DNA from: Oscillospiraceae bacterium
GTDB lineage: Bacteria; Bacillota; Clostridia; Oscillospirales; Oscillospiraceae
DNA length: 64,000 nucleotides
Direction of reading: 5' to 3'
Assembly: GCA_015068025.1 (NCBI GenBank)
Contig: SVLH01000003.1
Coordinates: 27,018 to 91,017 of the forward strand
The notes beneath the pieces were generated by a model that saw nothing but the letters and a program-made list of their open reading frames with translations, was not told the DNA's origin and did not search any database. Positions 19,190 to 29,346 of this stretch are shown here, piece by piece. The position numbers were made by a program, and so were the translations under genes. Positions within the stretch are counted from its first letter, which is position 1; the number at the start of each line of letters is the position of its first letter.

Positions 19190-20107
19190 CTATTGCCGGT
19201 TTTCCAGTTTTCGGAGTTGGGCGGCAAATTCCTCCGTCAGGGGGCAGGACAGTTCCACCATTTCGCCGCTTGCGGGGTGGACGAACCGCAGCCCCACGGC
19301 GTGGAGGCACTGCCCCTGCAGGCCGTTCACGGGCTTTTTGTTACCGTACACCGTGTCGCCCAGAATGGGGCGGCCGATATGGGCCATGTGGACGCGGATC
19401 TGATGGGTGCGTCCCGTTTCCAGCTTACAGCGCACATGGGTAAAGCCGTTATAGCGGGCGATGACCTCCCAATGGGTCACGGCCTCCCGTCCGCCTGCGA
19501 TGACGGCCATCTTCTTGCGGTCGGTGGGATGGCGGCCGATGGGGGCACTGACGGTGCCGGTATCCTCTCTCAAATTGCCGATGACGATGCACTCATAGGT
19601 GCGGGCAAGGGTATGGTTCTGCAGCTGGGCGGCAAGACGCTGGTGGGCGGCGTCGTTTTTTGCCGCAATGATGAGGCCGGAGGTATCCCGGTCGATGCGG
19701 TGGACGATACCCGGCCGCTTTTCTCCGCCGATGCCGGAGAGACTGTCGCCGCAATGGTAGAGCAGCGCATTGACCAGCGTGCCGTCCGGGTGGCCGGGGG
19801 CAGGATGCACCACCAGCCCCTTGGGCTTATTCACCACGATGACGTCGGCGTCCTCATAGACCACGTCCAGCGGGATGTTCTGGGGCACAAGATCCGTTTC
19901 TTCCACTTCCGGCAGCGCCACCTCGATGGTCTCCCGGCCGGTGAGCTTGTAGTTCTTGGCCAGCAGCTTTCCGGCGCAGGTGACCTGTCCCTCCTCCAGC
20001 AGCCGTGCGGCGGCGGAGCGGGTCATGCCCTCCACTTCGGCGGCCAGCCACGCGTCGATGCGCTTGCCCGCGTCGGCGTTATTTACTTGGAGCGTCAGGA
20101 TCTCCAT
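19190..20107 (-). CDS. rluD: RluA/RluD family 23S rRNA pseudouridine synthase
   Basis: MEILTLQVNNADAGKRIDAWLAAEVEGMTRSAAARLLEEGQV (S4 domain); GIVHRIDRDTSGLIIAAKN. Confidence 0.93.
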   Translation of the reverse strand: MEILTLQVNNADAGKRIDAWLAAEVEGMTRSAAARLLEEGQVTCAGKLLAKNYKLTGRETIEVALPEVEETDLVPQNIPLDVVYEDADVIVVNKPKGLVVHPAPGHPDGTLVNALLYHCGDSLSGIGGEKRPGIVHRIDRDTSGLIIAAKNDAAHQRLAAQLQNHTLARTYECIVIGNLREDTGTVSAPIGRHPTDRKKMAVIAGGREAVTHWEVIARYNGFTHVRCKLETGRTHQIRVHMAHIGRPILGDTVYGNKKPVNGLQGQCLHAVGLRFVHPASGEMVELSCPLTEEFAAQLRKLENRQ

Positions 20108-20591
20108 TCGCCTTCTCCTCTGCCCTTTTCTGGTCATATTTCTCGTAGAACCACAGGTAATACACCGCACCCAGCACGGCACCCACGACCACGCAGATGT
20201 CCGCCACGTTGAACACGGGATAGGACTGCCAGAACTCGAACTGGAACATGTCCACCACATAGCCCAGACGGATGCGGTCGATCAGGTTTCCAATGCCGCC
20301 GGAAAGGATGAGCAGTCCCGCTGCCACGCCCAGCGGATGGCGCACGATGCGCCGCACCAGCAGATACGCCACCGCCAGTACGATAATCCCGGTCACGCCC
20401 AGCAAGAACCAGCGCTGTCCGGAAAAGCTGGACCACGCCGCGCCGTAATTGTGGACGGTATGCAGCTCCACCACCCCCGGCCAGAGGGGCATACGCTGTC
20501 CCAGAGGGAGGTTGTCCGTGATCCAGAGTTTCACCCACTGGTCCAGCGCCAGCAGCGCCGCCGAAAGGGCGGCAAAGATTGCAAAAAACAT
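20079..20591 (-). CDS. lspA: Lipoprotein signal peptidase
   Basis: DQWVKLW, LLILSGGIGNLIDRIRLGYVVDMFQF, VFNVADICVVVG. Confidence 0.95.
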   Translation of the reverse strand: MFFAIFAALSAALLALDQWVKLWITDNLPLGQRMPLWPGVVELHTVHNYGAAWSSFSGQRWFLLGVTGIIVLAVAYLLVRRIVRHPLGVAAGLLILSGGIGNLIDRIRLGYVVDMFQFEFWQSYPVFNVADICVVVGAVLGAVYYLWFYEKYDQKRAEEKANGDPDAPSK

Positions 20592-20606
20592 GGTTTTTCT
20601 CCTAAA

Positions 20607-21676
20607 TCAAATCAGGTATTGATTCACCACCGGGATGCGCCGCAGCACCAGCCACACGGCAAAGCCCGCCGCGAACATCACCGCCACCAGCACGGGAACC
20701 ATCCAGACGGGCGGATAGATGCCGGCGGCGATGCCTCGTTCCACCAGAAAATCGAGGAAGAACAGATGCACCAGATAGATGCAGAAGGAAGCCTTGGAGA
20801 TGGTCTCCACCACCGGCCACTTCTCCCTGCGGGAGAAGGCGCTGACGCAGAAGCCGTAGATGCCGGCTGCCTGCAGGCAGACACCGGGGGAATTGCCCTG
20901 CAGCAGGGTCTGCACCAGTGTGCCCGCACGCAGGGACAGCATCAGCGTACCGCCGAAGGTCACGGCAAAGCCTGCCAGATACACCAGCGCGAACACCCGG
21001 GGACGGTACTTCCCCGCCTCCTTCGACAGCACATAGCCCAACAGCCCGTAGCCCACGGCGCCCCATGTCAGGTTGATGGCGTACTGGGCGGGAATGCCGG
21101 TCAGCGCGGAGAGGGGCTTGAAGGCGCGCAGCATGGGCAGCAGGCTGCTCAAAACGAACCACAGCACCAGCGCATAGCGCATCAGCTTCGCGTCCGCCTT
21201 TTCTACAAACAGCCGGGTGATGGGCAGCATGGCATAGACCAGCAGGATAATATGCAGGTAGTAAAGATGGGACTTGTGCTGGAACAGCAGCAGATTGCGC
21301 AGCGCCTGCTTGATGGCCACCATCTCCACGATGCCGGTGCGCAGCTTGGTCTGCACAAGGCTCCAGCCGGCATAAGCCGCCGCCCAAAACAGCAGTGCAA
21401 TCAGGATGCGCAGAATGTATTTTGTCCAGACAACCTTGGTCGTCACCTGCTTTTCGGGCGGCAGCAGCAGCGCACCGCTGCACAGGAAAAACACCGGCAC
21501 GGCACAGCGAACGAGGGTATTCCAGAACAGGGCGGCTGTCCAGCCGAAGCTGCCCGCCGCCCCGGCAAAGCCGCCGGCAGCAGAGGCATGGATCAGCAGC
21601 GTGCCGAGGATGGCCACCACCTTGGCGGCGTCCACGGGGATGCTGCGCACTTTTTCAATCGTTTTTACGGGCATAA
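20607..21676 (-). CDS. Acyltransferase family 3 membrane protein
   Basis: MPVKTIEKVRSIPVDAAKVVAILGTLLIHASA, multi-TM. Confidence 0.85.
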
Positions 21677-21756
21677 CAGGCGCTCCTTTCGTTTGCGCAT
21701 ATTCATACAGGATACAGTTTACACGCAAAGGGCAGCGGATGCAAGCATTGCAAAGA

Positions 21757-21787
21757 AAAGACCGAAAGCTCTGCTTTCGGTCTTTCG
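21757..21787 (-). terminator. Terminator downstream of the ECF transporter gene
   Basis: AAAGACCGAAAGC..GCTTTCGGTCTTTTC. Confidence 0.65.
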
Positions 21788-21789
21788 GT

Positions 21790-22350
21790 TTATCCGCGTA
21801 GTTTTTTCAGCAATCCGTTGCGGTTCAGCGCAGCACGCAGTGCCGTATACAGAACAGGCGCCGCCACCATCGCTGCCAGTGCATTGATGAGGGACGCAGG
21901 CAGCTTGCTGCCCATGGTGAGCCACACCGTTTCCATGGGATACCCATAGACAAACTTCTGGAACACAAAGGTCTTGCACATATACAGCGCCACATAAGTC
22001 AGTGCGCCCACAACAGAAGCCACCACATTCCAGACAGGCTTTCCAGCCTCCTCGTCGGCAGCAAAGGCGATCTTCGCGCAGACCCACGCCATGGCAAACT
22101 TGGACACAAAGGTCACCAGACATTCCACGACGCCGTAGCCGCCCAGCAGCGCATCATACAGCGCGGAACCCAGACCTGCCGCCAGACCGCCGGCCACAGG
22201 CCCCATCAGCAACCCGCTCAACAGACACACGGCGTTGGCCAGATGCACTTTGGAGCCCAGCAGGGGGAAACGGTACAGCGTCACCACGCACACCAGCGCC
22301 GCAAGCATGGCCATAAATACGATTTTGGATACATTCCACTTCTGTTTCAT
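21790..22350 (-). CDS. ECF transporter S component
   Basis: MKQKWNVSKIVFMAMLAALVCVVTLYRFPLLGSKVHLANAVCLLSGLLMGPVAGGLAAGLGSALYD. Confidence 0.82.
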   Translation of the reverse strand: MKQKWNVSKIVFMAMLAALVCVVTLYRFPLLGSKVHLANAVCLLSGLLMGPVAGGLAAGLGSALYDALLGGYGVVECLVTFVSKFAMAWVCAKIAFAADEEAGKPVWNVVASVVGALTYVALYMCKTFVFQKFVYGYPMETVWLTMGSKLPASLINALAAMVAAPVLYTALRAALNRNGLLKKLRG

Positions 22351-22458
22351 GGGAAATTCTCCTTTTTTCGTCAGTTTTTGCGAATTTACTATATTCCCAA
22401 CCTGACCTTTCTTAAATATCCAGATTTCCAAAATTTTATAAGGTCAGTTAGTCCGTAA

Positions 22459-22490
22459 AAAGACCGCCCTTTGCGGGCGGTCTTTTTGGT
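22459..22490. terminator. ileS terminator
   Basis: AAAAAGACCGCCCTTTGCGGGCGGTCTTTTT. Confidence 0.85.
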
Positions 22491-22493
22491 TGA

Positions 22494-25253
22494 TTAGAAC
22501 TGAGGGATCTTGGCGACGACGCTGGCGCAGCGGGGGCAGAGGTCGTCGGTACCGGCGGCGGTGCTGAACTTCCAGCAGCGGGGGCACTTGGCGCCCTCGG
22601 CGCTCTCCACGGCAACAGCCAGCTCGGTGCCCACGGTGACGGACACCTGGGAGACGATGAGCAGGTCGGCCAGCATGGCGGCATCCATCTCGGTCAGGAA
22701 GGCGTCGGCGGCGGGCACGGTCAGGGCGATCCTGGCTTCCAGAGCCTTACCGATCTTCTTCTCATTGCGGGCGGTTTCCAGCGCACCGTTGACGGCGTCG
22801 CGGACGGCGATGACGCGGTCCCACTTGGCCATCTCGGCATCGGAGAGGGCATAGTCGGCAAAGACGCCGTTCATGTCGTTGAACAGCACGTTGCGTGCAT
22901 CGTCACCCTCGCGGTGGGTCATGGCCTGCCAGATCTCATCGCCGGTGAAGCACAGGATGGGCGCCATGATCTTGGTCATGGTATCCAGAATAAGATACAG
23001 GGCGGTCTGGGCGCTGCGGCGCAGAGCGCCGTCGGTCTCCTCGCAGTAGAGGCGATCCTTGATGATGTCCAGATAGAAGTTGGACAGCTCGACGACGCAG
23101 AAATCGTTGACGGCGTGGGTGATGACGAGGAACTCGTAATCGTTGTAAGCCTCGGCGCACTTCTCGATCAGGGCGTTGAGGCGGGTGATGGCCCAGCGGT
23201 CCAGAGCCTCCATCTCTTCGGGAGCCACCAGATTGTTGGGGTCGAAGCCGTCCAGATTGCCCAGGCAGTAGCGGGCGGTGTTGCGGAACTTCAGGTAGTT
23301 CTGGCTGAGCTGCTTGAAGATGTTGTCGGAGCAGCGGACGTCGGCATGATAGTCGGCGGAAGCGGCCCACAGACGCAGCAGGTCGGCGCCGTACTTCTCC
23401 ATGATCTCGGCGGGATCCATGCCGTTGCCCAGAGACTTGTGCATGGCGCGGCCTTCGCCGTCCACGGTCCAGCCGTGGGTCAGGCACTCACGGAAGGGAG
23501 CCTGTGCCTTGCCGGTGGAGCCGACGGCGGTCAGCATGGCGGCCTGGAACCAGCCGCGGTACTGGTCGAGACCCTCGATATACATATCGGCGGGCCAGAA
23601 GCCCTGATCGCGCTTCATGGATGCGAAGTGGGAAGAACCGGAGTCAAACCAGCCGTCCAGGGTGTCGGTCTCCTTCTCGAAGCCTTCGGCCTTACCGCAA
23701 TGGGGGCAGGTGAAGCCGGCAGGCAGGATCTCGGCGGCTTCTTTGGCGAACCATGCGTTGGAGCCTTCGGCGGCGAACAGGTCGGAGATGGCGGCGATGG
23801 TCTCGTCGGTGACGATGGGCTTGCCGCAGTCCTTGCAGTAGACCACGGGGATGGGCAGACCCCACTTGCGCTGACGGGAGATGCACCAGTCGGTGCGCTC
23901 ACGGATCATGGCCTTCATGCGGTCAATGCCCCAGCCGGGCACCCAGCGCACATCGTCGCAGGCGGCGCAGGCGTCATCCTTAAAGGCGTCGACGGAGCAG
24001 AACCACTGGGGGGTGGCACGGAAGATGATGGGGTGCTTGCAGCGCCAGCAGTGAGGATAGCTGTGGACGATATCCTCGGCGGCAAACAGCGCGCCGGATT
24101 CCTTCATATCTGCCAGAATGACAGGGTTGGATTCCTCGGTCTTGAGGCCGGCGTACTTGCCGGCATAGTCGGTGTGGCGGCCCTGATCGTCCACGGGCAC
24201 CACCATCTCCATGCCGTAGCGGCGGCAGGTCTGATAGTCGTCCGCACCGAAGCCGGGAGCGGTATGGACGCAGCCAGTACCGGAGTCCATGGTGACGTAG
24301 TCGGCGTTCACCAGACGGCTCGTCTTGGGCAGGAAGGGATGGTCGGCCAGCATGTTCTCGAAGAACTGACCGGGGTGGGTCTCCACGATCTCGTAGTTCT
24401 CCACGCCGCCAACGCCCATGACCTTCTCCACCAGAGCCTCGGCCACGATGTAGATCTCGCCGTTGTCGGTGTTCTTCACCAGAGCGTAGGAATCCACAGG
24501 GTGCAGGGCGATGGCCAGGTTGCCGGGCAGCGTCCAGATGGTGGTGGTCCAGATGACGAAGAACAGCTTGCTCTTGTCATAGGCGCCCAGCTTGCCGCAG
24601 TCGTCGTTCATGGGGAACTTGACGTAAACGGTGGTGCAGGGATCGTCTTTATACTCGATCTCGGCTTCTGCCAGAGCGGTCTCGTCGTGGGCGCACCAGT
24701 ACACGGGCTTGAGGCCCTTGTAGATGTAGCCCTTCTTGTACATCTCACCGAAGACCTTGACTTCCTCCGCCTCGAAGGAGGGGTTCATGGTCAGGTAGGG
24801 ATGCTCCCAGTCGCCGATGACGCCCATGCGCTGGAAACCCTTCATCTGAATATCCACATACTTCTGGGCGTAGGCATGGCAGGCGGAGCGGAATTCGGGC
24901 ACGCTCATGGCCTTGTGGTTGAGCTTCTGCTCCTTGATGATGGCAGACTCGATGGGCATACCGTGGTTATCCCAGCCGGGGATGTAGGGGGTATAGTGGC
25001 CGCGCATGGCGTAGGAACGAACAATGATGTCCTTGAGGCTCTTGTTCATGGCGTGACCCATGTGGGGGTTGCCGTTGGAAAACGGAGGGCCGTCGTGCAG
25101 AGAGAAGCGGGGCTTGCCCTCGTTCTTCTTGAGCAGCTCGTTGTAGATGTCCATTTCCTGCCAGCGAGCCAGCATCTCCGGCTCACGCTTGGGCAGGCCT
25201 GCTCGCATGGGGAATTCGGTCTGCGGCAGATTGATGGTCTGATTATAGTCCAT
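22494..25253 (-). CDS. ileS: Isoleucyl-tRNA synthetase
   Basis: HDGPPFSNGNPHMGHAMNKSLKDII; MHKSLGNGMDPAEI; C-terminal CPRCWKF..CPRCA zinc motif. Confidence 0.97.
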   Translation of the reverse strand: MDYNQTINLPQTEFPMRAGLPKREPEMLARWQEMDIYNELLKKNEGKPRFSLHDGPPFSNGNPHMGHAMNKSLKDIIVRSYAMRGHYTPYIPGWDNHGMPIESAIIKEQKLNHKAMSVPEFRSACHAYAQKYVDIQMKGFQRMGVIGDWEHPYLTMNPSFEAEEVKVFGEMYKKGYIYKGLKPVYWCAHDETALAEAEIEYKDDPCTTVYVKFPMNDDCGKLGAYDKSKLFFVIWTTTIWTLPGNLAIALHPVDSYALVKNTDNGEIYIVAEALVEKVMGVGGVENYEIVETHPGQFFENMLADHPFLPKTSRLVNADYVTMDSGTGCVHTAPGFGADDYQTCRRYGMEMVVPVDDQGRHTDYAGKYAGLKTEESNPVILADMKESGALFAAEDIVHSYPHCWRCKHPIIFRATPQWFCSVDAFKDDACAACDDVRWVPGWGIDRMKAMIRERTDWCISRQRKWGLPIPVVYCKDCGKPIVTDETIAAISDLFAAEGSNAWFAKEAAEILPAGFTCPHCGKAEGFEKETDTLDGWFDSGSSHFASMKRDQGFWPADMYIEGLDQYRGWFQAAMLTAVGSTGKAQAPFRECLTHGWTVDGEGRAMHKSLGNGMDPAEIMEKYGADLLRLWAASADYHADVRCSDNIFKQLSQNYLKFRNTARYCLGNLDGFDPNNLVAPEEMEALDRWAITRLNALIEKCAEAYNDYEFLVITHAVNDFCVVELSNFYLDIIKDRLYCEETDGALRRSAQTALYLILDTMTKIMAPILCFTGDEIWQAMTHREGDDARNVLFNDMNGVFADYALSDAEMAKWDRVIAVRDAVNGALETARNEKKIGKALEARIALTVPAADAFLTEMDAAMLADLLIVSQVSVTVGTELAVAVESAEGAKCPRCWKFSTAAGTDDLCPRCASVVAKIPQF

Positions 25254-25276
25254 AATTTACACTCCTAACAATTTAT

Positions 25277-25813
25277 TTAACTTTCAATAAATTTTAAAAT
25301 CTCTTCTTCTGAAACTTCTTTTGTCCGAAACACTTTATATCCGCACAAAGTCAACACTTTGTCGACAAACTCATCTCGCTCAGCCCGTTCTTTGTTCTGG
25401 TGACTGTTATCATCCAGCTCGATCACATACCGCGCAACCAAGTTGCTTTTCGCCAGAACAAAATCCACATGCTTTGCCTGAATTCTGTAAAGATTGCTCT
25501 TATATTTCGGATGGTTTCGAATAGGCTCTACCAAATCAAACAAGCGCACTTTCGCAAACACAATCAAATCATGTTTTTTTGCAATTTCATTCAACTTGTA
25601 ATACGCGCGTTTCTCATTCTGCGAGAACATCCATTTGGATTGATATGCGCCTTCAACCAAAACATCTTCTTTAAGCGCATCGTCAGGCGCGCACTCATTG
25701 TCCACAGCCTGTTTATTTGCCGTTTTCGGCTTTTGGCCACCTGCTCCCCCGCCTGTTCTCAATTTTACAAGTGCAAAAAAAACAAACGCCAAAATCAATA
25801 CCCAAACAAACAT
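25277..25813 (-). CDS. DUF2726 family protein with N-terminal TM anchor
   Basis: MFVWVLILAFVFFALVKL anchor; SKWMFSQNEKRAYYKLNEIAKKHDLIVFAKVRLFDLVEP; RYVIELDDNSHQ. Confidence 0.85.
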   Translation of the reverse strand: MFVWVLILAFVFFALVKLRTGGGAGGQKPKTANKQAVDNECAPDDALKEDVLVEGAYQSKWMFSQNEKRAYYKLNEIAKKHDLIVFAKVRLFDLVEPIRNHPKYKSNLYRIQAKHVDFVLAKSNLVARYVIELDDNSHQNKERAERDEFVDKVLTLCGYKVFRTKEVSEEEILKFIES

Positions 25814-25833
25814 TGTAGCGCTCCTTTCGCAAA

Positions 25834-26122
25834 ACAAAAAACGCTTCATCTCTTTTTCAAGAGACAAAGCGTTGTGAAAACACTCTGCGGTACCACTCTC
25901 GGTTGCCGTCCCCTTGCGGAAACGACCGCTTATCGCCTGCGATCACAGGCCGATGCTGTAACGGGCATCAACCGTCCAAACCTACTCGCGTCGTCTTTCA
26001 GCCGGAGGCTCCAAGGTGATTTTCACGCTCCGTTTCTCTCCGTCTTACACCGACCGACGGCTCTCTTCGCAGAAACCAAAGGGTTACTCGTCCTTATCTA
26101 CACCAAACATATTCAATTACCG
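25834..26122 (-). promoter_or_regulatory. T-box leader, Ile-specific by specifier, upstream of DUF2726-ileS
   Basis: - strand AGAGAG motif, GTGAAAATCACCTTGGAGC specifier region (ATC at 26018-26020), T-box AGAGTGGTACCGCAG (about 25886-25900), terminator AACGCTTTGTCTCTTGAAAAAGAGATGAAGCGTTTTTTGTTTT. Confidence 0.93.
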
Positions 26123-26126
26123 CACT

Positions 26127-26154
26127 ATCATATCATGTTTTTGCCGTTTGTCAA
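26127..26154 (-). promoter_or_regulatory. Promoter for the T-box/DUF2726/ileS operon
   Basis: TTGACA-N16-TATGAT on the - strand. Confidence 0.75.
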
Positions 26155-26253
26155 CGGATATCCGTTGCATTTTGCGGCTTTTTCCGCCTTTTTGCCCACC
26201 GATCACCCCTCCGCTGCCCGCAGATCCGCACTTTTCCGCCCGCAAAAAGCAGA

Positions 26254-26277
26254 AGCCGACCCTTTCGGGTCGGCTCT
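26254..26277 (-). terminator. Terminator of the GntR/ABC/amidase operon
   Basis: AGCCGACCCGAAAGGGTCGGCTTCTGCTTTTT on the - strand. Confidence 0.65.
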
Positions 26278-26282
26278 GACTG

Positions 26283-26453
26283 TTACTGATAGCGGTACTG
26301 CCGTCCTGTGTACTGATCCACGCAGGCAAGGAACATCTCCTTGCTGCGAAATTCCATCAGCTGGCAGCCTTCCTCCTCGTGGAAGGACACGATGCGGCGG
26401 GCATTGTCCACCCACACGCGGAACACCTGATCGTTACATACGGTCTTTTCCAT
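26283..26453 (-). CDS. Small 56-aa hypothetical protein
   Basis: MEKTVCNDQVFRVWVDNARRIVSFHEEEGCQLMEFRSKEMFLACVDQYTGRQYRYQ with AAAGGAGCC SD. Confidence 0.65.
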   Translation of the reverse strand: MEKTVCNDQVFRVWVDNARRIVSFHEEEGCQLMEFRSKEMFLACVDQYTGRQYRYQ

Positions 26454-26550
26454 GAGCGAAAGGCTCCTTTCTGTTGAATGGGGTCTGCTTATTAGACGGC
26501 GTCCGGGTCGGTTTTGTTGCAGGAAATCCCAAAAATTTTCGGAACGGCTT

Positions 26551-27204
26551 TTACTTCTCCTCTTGTGCGGCCACACCCGCCGCCACATCCGCGCGAAACG
26601 CATCCCACGCCTGCGGCTGCTCCACATAGTACAGCGGACAGCGCTTGCCGGTAACGTCGTAATGGCGGATGACGTCCTCCGCCGGATCCAGCGCAAACTG
26701 TCGGCACAGCCACGCCGTCAGCTCCACGGTCCGCGCATAGGTCACAGGGGAAAAGATGCCCGTTTCATCGTTGTGGCAAACCTCAACGGCCACCGTGTCG
26801 CCGTTGCGGCCGTTGGAGGCGTAGGCGATCTCCGTCAGAGGAATGCACTGAACCACCTCCCCCTCCAGCCCTACGATGAAGTGGCTGCTGGCGTAGGTCT
26901 TGTTCCTCCCCAGCGCCAGAGATGCGAAATAATTGCGGTTTGCCTGCGCCGAGGTGCCGGGGTTGCCTACATAATGGATAACGACACCTTTAATGTTCCT
27001 CAAGGTGCTGCCAGAGCGGGAATATCGGTTTTTCGGCAGGAAATCCGCCGTCACATAGTCCGGCACGGCCACGCCCGCCGCTTCCGCCCCCGCCCCACCT
27101 GCAAGGCGGAGCACCAGCAGCACACTGTTGGCCAGCACCAGCGCGGCCAGAATGCATAACAGCACGAATTGAGGCCGGAGCCGCCGTCTTTTGTGTCCTT
27201 CCAT
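26551..27204 (-). CDS. N-acetylmuramoyl-L-alanine amidase (Amidase_2/PGRP-like)
   Basis: GVVIHYVGNPGTSAQANRNYF, SSHFIVGLEGEVVQCIPLTEIAYAS, RHYDVTGKRCP. Confidence 0.9.
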   Translation of the reverse strand: MEGHKRRRLRPQFVLLCILAALVLANSVLLVLRLAGGAGAEAAGVAVPDYVTADFLPKNRYSRSGSTLRNIKGVVIHYVGNPGTSAQANRNYFASLALGRNKTYASSHFIVGLEGEVVQCIPLTEIAYASNGRNGDTVAVEVCHNDETGIFSPVTYARTVELTAWLCRQFALDPAEDVIRHYDVTGKRCPLYYVEQPQAWDAFRADVAAGVAAQEEK

Positions 27205-27207
27205 GGC

Positions 27208-29346
27208 TCAGCCGCCGGTGACATAGACCGCCGTGGGGCCGTCGGCGCCGCCGATGATGCCCACGGAGGACTCGCTCACAGCGCCGGCGATGATGTCCTC
27301 CACAGTGGGAGCGGAATTTGGGTTCGGGGTGACGTCCTCCGTTGAGGGAATGGGGCGGGGCACATAGGAGGCGCTGTCGTACACATCCTCATAGGCGATG
27401 CCGAACTTCTCCTCCCAGAGCTTGATCTCCTCCATTTTCAGCAGTTCCTCGTCGGTGTACTGCTCGGGATAGAGCTGCTGGTAGGTTACCAGCTGATCCG
27501 GTGTCACCAGCCCCAGCGCCAGCAGCGCATCCACGGTGTGTGTCATCCCGGGGCGGATGTTGATATCCAGATAATCGTGCAGGGTGAAGTCCGCGCCAGC
27601 TTCCGTATATTCTTTCTTCACGAATTCCAGAGAAAGGCTTACGGCGTATTCCGCGGCGTTGCTGCGGTCAAACCAGTTATAGGTGCCCCAGGTGCCCGCC
27701 TTGGCGTCCAGACACACGGCCTCCCAGATGGCACGAGCCTCCCGGTCGCTGAGTGAGAACGCCTCCTGCTTCTTTTCCACATACAGGTTTCCGCTCTCCA
27801 CGACATAGCCGCTGCCGCCGCCATGGAGGCGCTTGGTCTTCATCTCGGCACTGTTCACAAGGCGATCCAGCACGAAATCGTAGGTGCCGGGCGTTTCCAT
27901 GCGCTCCGGCGTCACCACCAGAGAATAGCGGCGGGAGAGTGTCGTTCCGTTCCGCAGATTGTAGGTAAGGCGGACGGTGGTGGTCGTGACAGAGCTTCCG
28001 TTACGCCCCCGCTCGTCATAGGCCCGGGCGGCGTAGTCCGCATCCTGCGCGATAGCCAGATGTGCGGCACGCACCTGCTCCAGCAGTGCATCCTCCTCGC
28101 CGGGATAGAAGGTGTAGTTGTTGCCGGCGGCGTAGAAGGTGACGCTCTTCACCTCCCGGATCTTCGGCACGCGTTCCTCTACGCCCAGCAGGTCGAAGTG
28201 CAGCACGCAGCAAACTGCCGCGGCAAACACGGCCGTAGCCGCCAGGCCCTTCAGGCTGCCCCGGAATACCCGCAGGGATTTTGCCAGCAGCATACTGGCA
28301 GTGTAATAGCCGATGGCGCCGGAGATCAGCATGCACACAGCCATAGGGAAAGCCTCGTAATACTTGCCGTACTGGAAGTTCCGCCAGAATATCTCATACA
28401 GGGCAATGCCGCCCAGCATGGCGCTGCAGACGGTAACGCCCCAGCGGAATACGGGTTTCATCCAGCGAACCGACACCACATCGCCGGCGCTCTCGCTGCG
28501 GCGGCGGCTGTACAGCAGCCACGCCGCGCCCAGCAGCGCCAGGCCTGCCAGCGCATAGACCGCGATGAGCCAGCCGTTTTCCAGCGTGACGGCAGAGATC
28601 TCGCTCCTCCAGTAGCCGCCGAGGCGGTGGCTGGAGTCTTCTATGAACCGCTCGGTATACTCACTATGGGTGCTGACATGCCGCATCAGGTACACCGTGG
28701 GGGATAGAAACTCCGCCGTGCCGGTATAGCTGCCGGATACGCCGAACAGGAAGCCCTGCGCAAACAGGCACACCAGCGCGTCCAGCGCAACCGCCAGGAA
28801 GTGGAAGACGAAGTACAGCACCGGCATGGCAAAAAGATTGCCGGTGACGAAGGCCACCGCCGTGGCAGAGGCAAAGTAGAACAAGCTCTCGCCGACGACT
28901 GCCAGAATGGTCACAAGGATGCCCACCGGCTCAAAGCCGCCGAAGCAGGAAAAGATCAGGATGGCAAGGCCGCCGGTGATGACATAGGGGATGAGCATCA
29001 TGGCCATGCCGGAGAGGAAGTTCGTGACAAACAGTCCCTCACGGCGGATGGGCAGGGTGTGCATCAGTCCCACGCCGCGGGGGTTGAACAAATAGCTCCA
29101 CACCGCAACGGCCACCAGAATGGCGTAGATCAGAGAAACGATGGGCACGCCGTAGGCCACGATGCCGTAATAGATCTCCGTGGCCGACAGCGGTTTCATC
29201 CAGCTGTCATTGTAGCGCAGCAGCTGCGTCAGTGCCGCCAGCGGAAACAGTGCGCCGATGAAAGAAGGCGCGGCCCACAGCGGCCAGAACCGGGTCAGAT
29301 TCTTACGAAACAGCGTTGCATTAAAGAACGATCTCTTTGACAGCAT
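27208..29346 (-). CDS. ABC transporter permease
   Basis: MLSKRSFFNATLFRKNLTRFWPLW, multi-TM, next to ATPase and GntR genes. Confidence 0.85.
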   Translation of the reverse strand: MLSKRSFFNATLFRKNLTRFWPLWAAPSFIGALFPLAALTQLLRYNDSWMKPLSATEIYYGIVAYGVPIVSLIYAILVAVAVWSYLFNPRGVGLMHTLPIRREGLFVTNFLSGMAMMLIPYVITGGLAILIFSCFGGFEPVGILVTILAVVGESLFYFASATAVAFVTGNLFAMPVLYFVFHFLAVALDALVCLFAQGFLFGVSGSYTGTAEFLSPTVYLMRHVSTHSEYTERFIEDSSHRLGGYWRSEISAVTLENGWLIAVYALAGLALLGAAWLLYSRRRSESAGDVVSVRWMKPVFRWGVTVCSAMLGGIALYEIFWRNFQYGKYYEAFPMAVCMLISGAIGYYTASMLLAKSLRVFRGSLKGLAATAVFAAAVCCVLHFDLLGVEERVPKIREVKSVTFYAAGNNYTFYPGEEDALLEQVRAAHLAIAQDADYAARAYDERGRNGSSVTTTTVRLTYNLRNGTTLSRRYSLVVTPERMETPGTYDFVLDRLVNSAEMKTKRLHGGGSGYVVESGNLYVEKKQEAFSLSDREARAIWEAVCLDAKAGTWGTYNWFDRSNAAEYAVSLSLEFVKKEYTEAGADFTLHDYLDINIRPGMTHTVDALLALGLVTPDQLVTYQQLYPEQYTDEELLKMEEIKLWEEKFGIAYEDVYDSASYVPRPIPSTEDVTPNPNSAPTVEDIIAGAVSESSVGIIGGADGPTAVYVTGG

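Noticed and set aside
22914-25268. 784-aa + strand ORF antisense to ileS
   Set aside because: Shadow of ileS codon bias; same artefact class.
26150-26170. AACGGATATCCGTT palindrome upstream of the ileS T-box promoter as an operator
   Set aside because: Single short palindrome without a second copy or candidate regulator; may be chance.
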